Source: JBDTMC01 sp039934475 (GTDB lineage Bacteria > Acidobacteriota > Terriglobia > Bryobacterales > Bryobacteraceae). From it: DNA of 24,065 nucleotides. Below the pieces are notes generated by a model. That model ran no database searches. It worked only from the letters and a program-made list of their open reading frames with translations, and had not been told where the DNA came from. Of the stretch, positions 16,301-22,798 are shown one piece after another (within the stretch, counting starts at the first letter, position 1; the number at the start of each line of letters is the position of its first letter). The stretch is from contig JBDTMC010000061.1 in NCBI GenBank assembly GCA_039934475.1, positions 1 to 24,065 on the forward strand, read 5' to 3'. The position numbers were made by a program, and so were the translations under genes.

Positions 16301-16952
16301 CTCTCCGTATCAACGGAGCCGCAACAAGTCGCTGGATGCCCAGGACGTACCTCACACGTTGTCGCTTACCAGCTTGTACGAACTCCCGTTTGGCAAGGGT
16401 CATCACTTCTTCAACTCCTCGAATGGGTTTGTGGATCGGTTGATCTCAGGCTGGCAGGTGGATGGCATCATGCGCCTGCAATCGGGGATTCCGTTCTTCT
16501 TCCGGTCCAGCCAGTGCAACATACCCGCGCAGTTTGCCATGGGGTGTGTACCCGCGATTCAGAACGGCGCGGATCCTTTCACCACCAGCTACAGCAATTG
16601 GGATCCCAACGCTGGCCCGCTGCTCAATCGCTCGGCCTTTGAGAACGGCTCGAATGGTGGAGTATTCAGCTTCGACCCCGGAGTGGGGCCCCGCACATCA
16701 AACCTGCGGCAATCGGGGTTCCGCAAATTCGACTTTGTGCTGGAGAAGACAACGAAGATCAACGAGCGGATGCGGTTCCAGATTCGCGCCGAGTTCTTCA
16801 ACCTCTTCAACCTGCACTACTTCACCCAAGGCACTACGTGGGGGCAAGGCGGCGCTATTGTCACCGACGTAGGAAGCCCGCTATTCGGCACCTGGACCGG
16901 AGCAGTCACCTCACCGCGTAACGTACAAGTTGCCGGAAGGTTCACGTTCTGA
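13359..16952 (+). CDS. Oar-like TonB-dependent receptor with carboxypeptidase-regulatory domain
   Basis: With TTG 13359 as start the product has 1,197 residues; an in-frame TTG at 13290 would add 23. The signal peptide ends TLAQG near residue 26. Then comes a carboxypeptidase regulatory-like domain (about 26-115: ISGQVQDQTGASVPLAVVSL, GFYGIPNLVPGMYEMSVEAKGF), a plug-like domain with NGGTNETDEALLDGVSIVDG and TANYDAQYG (about 125-250), and a long barrel. The barrel has typical strand pairs such as FGGEYRAL, LTLGLRWDIS, FAPRVGFAYALGQKTVVRGGYGIFYQ and FMFLASYTWSKF. The chain ends in VQVAGRFTF, a terminal Phe as in outer-membrane barrels. In Acidobacteria these Oar/CarboxypepD_reg receptors are numerous and are thought to import oligomeric nutrients with TonB energy. 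The substrate is unknown. The esterase gene starts on its stop codon. Confidence 0.93.
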   Translation: MTQLSRHAVLSLVLIGVTAVPTLAQGTRASISGQVQDQTGASVPLAVVSLRSINTNSVVKAVAGSDGFYGIPNLVPGMYEMSVEAKGFRVYRQTGVTVNIDQQVRIDVPLEVGSTAEVVEVTANASQLNFESPVQKGSIQPGILEELPLILGGHTRSAVAFARLLPGVTTGGDEDKLNFNTRINGGTNETDEALLDGVSIVDGSLGQNGIALAVTGHPMSPEAIQEITLLTANYDAQYGYTSSSVMTAVTKSGGNTFHGTAYYLGHNSSLNARPWGVTNRPKDNEHDFGWNIGGPIKLPLFTGGRRKSFFFVNYEGFRLRGSSSSPKYTVPTSQQRSGDFSDWPAPIYDPATTRVNPNFNSSQPTGAGNLPFLRDQFMGCDGSHPNVICANDPRLAGGAAGAWLKYLPQANLPGVISNYTPPTPISESVNADSTVLDIKGDTYWRDKDHFTATVHYFGSFGNSQHVFPEQIASEGYRDPNYNFANRGNWDHIFKPNLINTFNIGYNDILSVIRCVDVGFADLFPKIPGVLNNKLPPSIGIEGYRGFGCNSDGETTRPAWLLNDQLVWVKGRHTLTFGGEYRALQDKERDQGNASGSLSFSNLTTGLRGIQSGNGFASFLLGDVSTASLYVPTLATQYIRQKYIASHINDSWKATSKLTLTLGLRWDISTPTREKYDHWSFINPTLANPAAGGRPGALVFAGDVAGSNPASFGKPYPESIYYKAFAPRVGFAYALGQKTVVRGGYGIFYQPLSYPGWNSGVSGGRDGFNTSVVLSSTDGGITPATLISKGFSGAQYTAPPFFDLSFDNGKYPGAYREFNKGRLPYSQQWNLTIEHQFANDFHLTAAYVGNKGTHLISGIAATNVLNPSLLSMGNGLYDQFSSGQSTLNGVSVPYAGWFDQMTNGQCQPTVAQALLPFPQFCGGLTALNENGGFSSYHSFQAKGEKRLTKGFMFLASYTWSKFISSGIDQQFGAGSDQYSGLFSPYQRSRNKSLDAQDVPHTLSLTSLYELPFGKGHHFFNSSNGFVDRLISGWQVDGIMRLQSGIPFFFRSSQCNIPAQFAMGCVPAIQNGADPFTTSYSNWDPNAGPLLNRSAFENGSNGGVFSFDPGVGPRTSNLRQSGFRKFDFVLEKTTKINERMRFQIRAEFFNLFNLHYFTQGTTWGQGGAIVTDVGSPLFGTWTGAVTSPRNVQVAGRFTF

Positions 16953-18898
16953 TGGCTCCAGTTCAGCGTTACCTGCTAATTGCCCTTGCCACCTGCGCAC
17001 CCGTCTTCGCGCAGGCCGAAGCGAAGCCGGTGGAGGATCTTCTCAAGGAGGAGATCCTCTCCCCCAGCGTCGCGAATTTCCAATTGAGGAATTACATTCT
17101 GGGGAGGGTGGGTAAGCTGCCCACCCCCACCAGTGCCACTCAGTGGACCACGCAGTCCAAGCAGCTCCGCGAGAAGATGCTGAAAGATGTGGTCTTCCAC
17201 GGCTGGCCTAAAGAGTGGGTGGAGGCGCCGCCGAAGTTCGAAGACCTCGGTGTGATTCAGGGAAACGGGTATCAGATGCGCAAGCTGCGCTATGAGATCA
17301 TTCCCGGATTCCAATCAGTGGCCATTCTCTATGAGCCGTTGAACATGAAAGGGAAAATTCCCGCCATCCTCAACACCAACGGTCACGTGGGGGCGCCGGG
17401 AAAATCGGTCGAGTACAAGCAAAAGCGATGCATTGCGTTCGCGCGCAGTGGAATCATCGCGCTGAATCTGGAGTGGCTCTCCTACGGCGAACTCACGCAT
17501 GAGTTCAACGACCACTTCTTTGGCGCACATATGGACCTGGTTGGCGCCAATGAACTCGGCTTGTTCTATCTCGCCATGCGCAAGGGTCTCGATTATCTCT
17601 ATAACCACCCCAATACCGATCGTTCGAGACTGGGGATGACCGGGCTATCGGGCGGTGGATGGCAGACTATCATTCTCAGTTCCCTTGATGAGCGTGTGAG
17701 AGTTGCCGTGCCCGTCGCAGGCTTCTCTTCCATCATTCCGCGTATCGAAGCCAGGGACTACGGCGATATAGGCGACGTAGAACAATCCGCCACCGATCTC
17801 TTCGAAGGGCGCGATTACTCCTACCTCGCCGCCATGATGGCGCCTCGTCCCACGTTGCTCACTTACAACGCCGAGGACGATTGCTGCTTCCGGGCCGCCA
17901 TGGTGAAGCCTCTCGTATTTGATGCCATCCGGCCCTTCTTCGCTCTCTATCGCAATGAGAACGATTTCGCCTGGCACGAAAACCGTGATCCAGGCACGCA
18001 TAACTACCAGCTCGATAACCGGCTGGCGACTTACGAATTTTTCAGCCGCCAGTTCAAACTCCCACTCATCAAGGAGGATGCTGCCGTCGCCGCTGAAGTG
18101 AAGTCGTATGAGGATCTCGTAGTAGGACTGCCCAGTGACAACCTCACCATCGTCGGCTTGGCCAGGAAACTGGCAGACCAGGTGAAACGCGATTCGCTCC
18201 CTTCCGATCAGCAGGGCCGCGACGCCGAACGCGCCAAGCTGAAGCAAGTAGTTCGCTACCGTCCTACCGGAGTTGCGAGTTCCTGGACCACCGGAATCAG
18301 CAAGCACATGGGCGTGCAATCCAAGGCGCACCTCTTCACGATGGAAGATGGCTTGAGTTCGAACGGCGTTTGGATGAAGCCAATTGACGCGCCGGATTCA
18401 GCCCCGGTGACGATCGTTATCGACGACAAGGGTAGGTCCAACGGCGCGGAGGAAGTGGCGGACCGCCTCAATCGTGGCGAACAAGTGCTGGCAGTCGATC
18501 TGCCTTTCACTGGTGAAGCCTGGAAACAGCCGGGTACCTGGGCCTATCAGCAGATGATCTATACCACCGGTGCACGGCCCCTCGGACTCGAGGTCGCCCA
18601 CTTGGTCGCACTCGCGAACCTAATGAAGCAGCGCGCCGGAGTGCGCACTGTCCGTCTGGAGAGCGCCGGCATGCGCAACGGCGTCGTCGCCTTGCTGGCC
18701 GCTGCCATTGAGCCGTCTTTGTTTGCCGAGGTCATCGTGCGCCACGGGATGCCCAGCCTCCGCTACCTGGTAGACAAGCCTGTGAAATTCCATGAGGCGC
18801 CGGATCTCTTCTGTCTCGACCTCTTCAAAGTGACCGACCTCGACCGCCTGGCCGCGCTGGCAAAGCCGGCGTTGGTGAAAACACAAACGGGCGACTAA
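16952..18898 (+). CDS. Secreted two-part alpha/beta-hydrolase (acetyl-xylan-esterase-like)
   Basis: The 648-residue product begins at ATG 16952, which shares its A with the receptor stop (TGATG), so it is coupled to the TonB-dependent receptor. A signal peptide covers about 1-21 (APVFAQ). The first half is an alpha/beta-hydrolase of the acetyl xylan esterase/dienelactone hydrolase kind: PAILNTNGHVG (oxyanion region), nucleophile Ser233 in GLSGGGW, acid candidates Asp309/Asp310 in NAEDD, and His350 in GTHNY. The second half (about 440-648) looks like a further, diverged hydrolase copy: VTIVIDDKGR, VLAVDLPFTGE and LESAGMRNG with Ser571. The leading Gly of GxSxG is replaced by Leu there. The likely job is removing ester groups from a polysaccharide or similar polymer imported by the receptor. 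The substrate is inference. Confidence 0.8.
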   Translation: MAPVQRYLLIALATCAPVFAQAEAKPVEDLLKEEILSPSVANFQLRNYILGRVGKLPTPTSATQWTTQSKQLREKMLKDVVFHGWPKEWVEAPPKFEDLGVIQGNGYQMRKLRYEIIPGFQSVAILYEPLNMKGKIPAILNTNGHVGAPGKSVEYKQKRCIAFARSGIIALNLEWLSYGELTHEFNDHFFGAHMDLVGANELGLFYLAMRKGLDYLYNHPNTDRSRLGMTGLSGGGWQTIILSSLDERVRVAVPVAGFSSIIPRIEARDYGDIGDVEQSATDLFEGRDYSYLAAMMAPRPTLLTYNAEDDCCFRAAMVKPLVFDAIRPFFALYRNENDFAWHENRDPGTHNYQLDNRLATYEFFSRQFKLPLIKEDAAVAAEVKSYEDLVVGLPSDNLTIVGLARKLADQVKRDSLPSDQQGRDAERAKLKQVVRYRPTGVASSWTTGISKHMGVQSKAHLFTMEDGLSSNGVWMKPIDAPDSAPVTIVIDDKGRSNGAEEVADRLNRGEQVLAVDLPFTGEAWKQPGTWAYQQMIYTTGARPLGLEVAHLVALANLMKQRAGVRTVRLESAGMRNGVVALLAAAIEPSLFAEVIVRHGMPSLRYLVDKPVKFHEAPDLFCLDLFKVTDLDRLAALAKPALVKTQTGD

Positions 18899-18909
18899 GC
18901 GCGCCCGTT
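18886..18909. terminator. Hairpin covering both stop codons of convergent genes
   Basis: AACGGGCG (18886-18893) pairs perfectly with CGCCCGTT (18902-18909) around an 8-base loop. The loop contains the esterase stop TAA (18896-18898, +), and the right arm overlaps the stop of the opposite gene (18908-18910, -). The gap between the genes is only 9 bp. A two-way terminator is the simplest reading, though no T-tract follows. Confidence 0.5.
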
Positions 18910-19474
18910 ATCGCCGCATGAAAATACGAACCTGGCCGCGATGGACCTCGAAGTGGTCCACGCCCCGCCGCAAATGGAACGGTTCGCCTATCTTGACGTA
19001 AGGAAATTGAGGCTGGATGAAGACCTCCAGCAGAAAATCGAGCAGCGGGCCGGGCAGGTTCATACCGCCCACTTCCACCCGGTCCACCCACACGGTCGCC
19101 CTCTCATGCGAAGACTGAATGCGGGCCGCCACTACCACGTCCTTTTCCCCTTCCAGCATTTTCTGCATCAGCCAGCCAGGCTGCCGGCCGGTGTTCTTCT
19201 GGAGGCGGATGAAATCGACTCGCGCATGCATCACCCCCGCACCTTCGGTAAGGGTGAGGTGGCTGGATTTCACCGCGCCTTCGCCTACCACCTGCGGGAT
19301 CTCACCGGCGATGTAGGCGTTCAGTTCGCGTTCTGTCACCAGGATCTGTGAACCTCGCGGCGCTTTATCGATGTCGTCGAGCTTCTCTTTCGCCCGCTGG
19401 TAGTCGCCGTTTTGGGCCCAGCAAAACGAAGTCAGCAGGATCAAGGCGAATGACCGAAGGTTGATACAACTCAC
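18908..19474 (-). CDS. Small secreted protein, function unknown
   Basis: The frame opens with GTG 19474 and codes for 188 residues; an ATG two bases upstream is out of frame and reads straight into a stop. Residues 1 to about 20 form a signal peptide (FALILLTSFCWAQ). The mature part starts with a charged helix (QRAKEKLDDIDKA), then ILVTERELNAYIAGEIP, strands HLTLTEGAGVMHARVDFIRL and VVVAARIQSSHERATVWVDRVEVGGMNLP, a helix PLLDFLLEVFIQP and HFEVHRGQVRIFMRR. The opening 'vTExELNaYi' and the alternating strands recall small lipid-binding envelope proteins (DUF1439/DUF2993-like), but I cannot assign a family with confidence. It diverges from the VWFA gene across 40 bp and converges on the esterase gene. 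Confidence 0.7.
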   Translation of the reverse strand: MSCINLRSFALILLTSFCWAQNGDYQRAKEKLDDIDKAPRGSQILVTERELNAYIAGEIPQVVGEGAVKSSHLTLTEGAGVMHARVDFIRLQKNTGRQPGWLMQKMLEGEKDVVVAARIQSSHERATVWVDRVEVGGMNLPGPLLDFLLEVFIQPQFPYVKIGEPFHLRRGVDHFEVHRGQVRIFMRR

Positions 19475-19488
19475 ATTTTGATTATAAT
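19461..19488 (+). promoter_or_regulatory. Strong sigma-70-type promoter for the VWFA gene
   Basis: TTGATA (19461-19466) and TATAAT (19483-19488) are 16 bases apart. The transcription start is expected near 19495, giving a leader of about 20 bases with GAGGG at 19501-19505 before ATG 19515. The -35 box lies inside the first codons of the divergent gene. Confidence 0.75.
19481..19486 (-). promoter_or_regulatory. Shared palindromic -10 box reading leftward
   Basis: ATTATAAT at 19481-19488 is its own reverse complement, so TATAAT is also present on the minus strand (19486-19481). It ends six bases before GTG 19474, the spacing of a leaderless start. No -35 match is seen for this direction. Confidence 0.45.
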
Positions 19489-19514
19489 AGTCGGCCAGAA
19501 GAGGGCCCTCTGGA

Positions 19515-21170
19515 ATGACTTACAGTGCGCGTATCTTCGCCGTTCTTGCCGCTCTGCCACTTCCCTGCTTGTTCGGCCAGCAACCTACATTTAGCAGTGA
19601 AGTGGACCTGCGGTCACTCTCGGTCCGCGTCACCGATCGCAAGGACAATGCGGTCCACGGACTTTCCGCCGACCGGTTCACCTTGTTCGAAAACGGAGTG
19701 CGCCAGAAGATCTCCTTCTTCGCCGCGGAAGAAGAGCCAGTCAGTCTGGGGATCCTGCTGGATGTCAGCAGCAGCATGACGTCATCGGGGAAGCTGGACG
19801 AAGCTAAGAAGGCGCTGTCCGCCTTCGTTGGCTCACTGCGTCCCGAGGACGAAGCCTTCTATCTGCGCTTTCATCGTCGCGTCGACAGGATGGTGGATTT
19901 CACTAACGACAGCGGGCGCATCCGCGCGGCAATTGCCAAGACCGACGCTACGCAGGACGGCACCAGCCTGTACGACGCTGTGGCTGAGGCGCTCTGCTTC
20001 ATGCGAACGGCCCGCCATCACCGCCAGGCGCTGCTGGTAATCACCGATGGCGCCGACCAGCACAGCCACCGCACCCTCGATGAACTGATTCCCATCATTC
20101 AAGCCTCGCAATCTCAGGTCTTCATGATCGGCTACTTCGGGAAGGCGGAGTACGACCTCTATCACAGCCTCCGCGATAAGAAACTGGCGCTGGTAACCAG
20201 CCAGCAAATAGACAACCCCGTTCAAGCCTTCAGGCGTTTGGCGGAGGAATCTGGCGCTGAATCCTTCTTCCCCTCTTCGGTCGCGAGGCTTCAGGAGACT
20301 GTAGACGCGGTGGCTCATCAGCTTAAAACGCAATACACCCTTGCTTACTACCCGCACTCAGCCGGTAATGGATTCCGCCATCTCAAAGTCACGGTAGCCC
20401 AGCCCGGAGTGCGGATCCGTGCCAGGCGCGGCTTCGGAGATATCGCCGCCATAAGCCCCGGACAGCAGTCCGGCTGTGCAGAGGAAAAACTGCGGCCGTA
20501 CCCTTGGGAATCGAAAGTCGAATCCATTCGGAGCTGTTCCGTGTATCGGGAAAATTTTCAAAACGAAGCCAGTGGATGGCCAACCGGCGCTCGCTACCAC
20601 TACACGCCGGGAAGCTATGAACTTGCGAATGCGAATAAGGGTACCGAACCAGCGCCGCTCTACGCGCCGATGTTGAGTTACGTTCCGTTTTCCGCCGGAA
20701 GCGTCGATCCGGCGAAAGGCGTCCTTGTTGCGAACGGACCGGCCTTCGAAGACTTGAACGCCTCGATCAGTATCGAGTTCAAGTCGGGAACCGGAGATCT
20801 GGCATCCGCCGCGGGCTTGGCTTTTCGCCTCAACGATCGCGGCTATTACGCCGTCATCATCAGCCCAAACGCGGGGGGATCTCGTAAGGTCTCCTTCAAG
20901 CTGATCAAGAAATACCACTATGCCACCAGCCCCCAGGACCTTTCACCGTGGACGGAGATCCCCATCAGCGATCTGATTGGCGGGCCAGAGAAGAAGCTCT
21001 CCATCCAATGCCGCGGCAAGGCCATCCGGATCTTCTTCCATGGTCAGGTAGTGGCGAAGTTTGAGGATCCCGACTTCGAAGAAGGAGTGGTGGGCATGGT
21101 GATGTATGGCACGGGCCGCGCCAGTTTCCGGGATCTGCTGGTAGAAGAAATCTGTAAAGGCCACGTATAA
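19515..21170 (+). CDS. Secreted VWFA-domain protein with C-terminal lectin/DUF1080-like domain
   Basis: The 551-residue protein has a signal peptide (about 1-21, PCLFGQ). It begins with the acidobacterial VWFA-related arrangement: VDLRSLSVRVTDRKDNAVHGLSADRFTLFENGVRQ (29-65), then a von Willebrand factor A domain (about 75-285). The metal site is intact: D83-x-S85-x-S87, Thr150 in DGTSLYD and Asp178 in ITDGAD. KTQYTLAYYP and LKVTVAQPGVRIRARRGF close this part (to about 310). The C-terminal part (about 345-545) has ENFQNEASGWPTG, LAFRLNDRGYYAVIIS, KLSIQCRGKAIRIFFHGQVVAKFEDPDF and GMVMYGTGRASFRDLLVEE. It resembles a concanavalin/LamG-like fold such as the DUF1080 (3-keto-disaccharide hydrolase) family. 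An external binding role, metal-dependent through VWFA and carbohydrate-directed through the C-terminus, is likely but inferred. Confidence 0.85.
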   Translation: MTYSARIFAVLAALPLPCLFGQQPTFSSEVDLRSLSVRVTDRKDNAVHGLSADRFTLFENGVRQKISFFAAEEEPVSLGILLDVSSSMTSSGKLDEAKKALSAFVGSLRPEDEAFYLRFHRRVDRMVDFTNDSGRIRAAIAKTDATQDGTSLYDAVAEALCFMRTARHHRQALLVITDGADQHSHRTLDELIPIIQASQSQVFMIGYFGKAEYDLYHSLRDKKLALVTSQQIDNPVQAFRRLAEESGAESFFPSSVARLQETVDAVAHQLKTQYTLAYYPHSAGNGFRHLKVTVAQPGVRIRARRGFGDIAAISPGQQSGCAEEKLRPYPWESKVESIRSCSVYRENFQNEASGWPTGARYHYTPGSYELANANKGTEPAPLYAPMLSYVPFSAGSVDPAKGVLVANGPAFEDLNASISIEFKSGTGDLASAAGLAFRLNDRGYYAVIISPNAGGSRKVSFKLIKKYHYATSPQDLSPWTEIPISDLIGGPEKKLSIQCRGKAIRIFFHGQVVAKFEDPDFEEGVVGMVMYGTGRASFRDLLVEEICKGHV

Positions 21171-21171
21171 T
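21166..21171 (+). promoter_or_regulatory. TATAAT -10 box, leaderless start predicted
   Basis: A consensus hexamer overlaps the VWFA stop codon (TAA 21168-21170) and ends seven bases before ATG 21179, so transcription would begin at the start codon. No ribosome binding site lies in the 8-bp gap and no good -35 was seen. Confidence 0.45.
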
Positions 21172-21178
21172 CTCTCCC

Positions 21179-22795
21179 ATGACGGAGAGTTATGCGCGCG
21201 GTCCCGAAGGCACGGTGGTCCGCCGTTCTATCGGTGAGCTATTCCTTGAGACCGCGGAGCGTTTTCCCGCCTCACTTGCGCTCGTCTCCCATCATCAACG
21301 GTTGCGGCTCAGCTGGCGCCGTTATGCGATTCAGGCGCAGCGCGTTGCCGCCGGTCTTCGCGCTCTCGGTTTGGGGCCCGCCGATCGCGTAGGCGTCTGG
21401 TCCACCAACTGCATTGAATGGCCCCTGCTGCAGTTCGGCTGTGCGCTCGCCGGCATCGTTCTGGTGAACATCAACCCGGCCTATCGAACCCACGAGATGG
21501 GATTTGTACTGCAGCAGTCGCGTATCAAAGCGCTGTTCCTGCGCTCCCATGATCGCCGTGCGGATTATCTGAACATCCTTGCCGCCTCCAAAGCCGGCCG
21601 TGACCTCGAATTGCGGCATACCGTCTGTCTCGACACGCCTCAGTGGCAGGAGTTTCTGCGCAAACCCGATGGCGTCACCGTCACTGTGGACCCCGATCAA
21701 GCAGCCAACATGCAGTACACCTCGGGCACGACGGGCACACCGAAAGGCGTCCTGCTGACGCACGTCAACCTGGTGAACAATGGCCGCTTCATCGGTGAGT
21801 ATTTGAAACTCAACGACCGTGATCGCATCTGTCTGCCGGTTCCGATGTTCCACTGCTTTGGCTGCGTCATCGGCACCATGGCCGCCGCCATGTACGGAGC
21901 GGCCATCATTTTGCCATCGCCAACGTTTGAACCATATCCAACGTTGGAAGCGATCCATGTGGAAAGGGCCACGGCCGTCTACGGGGTGCCGGCGATGTTC
22001 ATCTCAATGCTCGCCGCGCCGGAGATGGCACACATGGATCTGGGCAGCCTGCGCACGGGAATCATGGCCGGCGCCCCATGCCCGATAGAAGTCATGAAGC
22101 GCGTGGTGACGGAGATGCACTGCCCGGAAATGGTAGTTGCGTACGGTCAGACCGAAAGCTCGCCTGTAATCACGATGTCGCATGTCACCGACACGGTGGA
22201 GATACGTTGCACCACAGTAGGCGGTGCGCTGCCGGAGACTGAAGTGCGTATCGCTTCTCTCACCACCGGCGAAACCCTGCCAGTGGGAGAACAGGGCGAA
22301 TTGCAGGCTCGCGGCTACATGGTGATGAAAGGCTATGATGCTGACCCGGCGGCCACAGCCTCGACGGTGGACGGGGATGGTTGGCTTCATACCGGTGACC
22401 TGGCGGTGATGCGGCCCGACGGCTATTTCCGCATTACCGGGCGCGCCCGCGATTTGATCATCCGCGGCGGTGAGAATGTATATCCGCGCGAGATCGAGGA
22501 GTTCCTCTATGGGCATCCGAAGATCGCCGAAGTCCAGGTGGTTGGGTTGCCCGACGAGAAGTTCGGCGAAACCGTAGCCGCCTGGGTGCGCTTGAAACCT
22601 GGCGAAACAGCGACTGAGCACGACATAAAAGCGTATTGCCGCGAGCGTCTGGCCTATTTCAAAATCCCGCAGTACATTCGCTTCGTCGATGACTTCCCCA
22701 TGACCCTATCGGGCAAAGTGCAGAAGTACCGCATCCGCGAAACGGAGATCAGGGAACGCCATCTGGAAGGCGCCGCCGGCACACAGACGGCGTAG
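21179..22795 (+). CDS. AMP-forming acyl-CoA synthetase
   Basis: The 538-residue protein is the normal size for the adenylate-forming acyl-CoA synthetase family, which activates a carboxylic acid with ATP and then makes the CoA thioester. Motifs run in order: P-loop YTSGTTGTPKGV (180-191), PMFHCFGCV (222-230), GAPCP (298-302), YGQTESSPV (322-330), DGWLHTGDLAVMRPDGYFRITGRARDLIIRGGENVYPREIEEFL (400-443) and catalytic Lys513 in SGKVQK. The sequence is closest in style to medium/long-chain fatty-acyl-CoA synthases (AcsF/FadK-like) rather than acetyl-CoA synthetase, but the substrate cannot be read off. No signal peptide is seen. It begins 8 bp after the VWFA gene, with a -10 box in between, so it may be read both with that gene and separately. 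Confidence 0.93.
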   Translation: MTESYARGPEGTVVRRSIGELFLETAERFPASLALVSHHQRLRLSWRRYAIQAQRVAAGLRALGLGPADRVGVWSTNCIEWPLLQFGCALAGIVLVNINPAYRTHEMGFVLQQSRIKALFLRSHDRRADYLNILAASKAGRDLELRHTVCLDTPQWQEFLRKPDGVTVTVDPDQAANMQYTSGTTGTPKGVLLTHVNLVNNGRFIGEYLKLNDRDRICLPVPMFHCFGCVIGTMAAAMYGAAIILPSPTFEPYPTLEAIHVERATAVYGVPAMFISMLAAPEMAHMDLGSLRTGIMAGAPCPIEVMKRVVTEMHCPEMVVAYGQTESSPVITMSHVTDTVEIRCTTVGGALPETEVRIASLTTGETLPVGEQGELQARGYMVMKGYDADPAATASTVDGDGWLHTGDLAVMRPDGYFRITGRARDLIIRGGENVYPREIEEFLYGHPKIAEVQVVGLPDEKFGETVAAWVRLKPGETATEHDIKAYCRERLAYFKIPQYIRFVDDFPMTLSGKVQKYRIRETEIRERHLEGAAGTQTA

Positions 22796-22798
22796 CCG

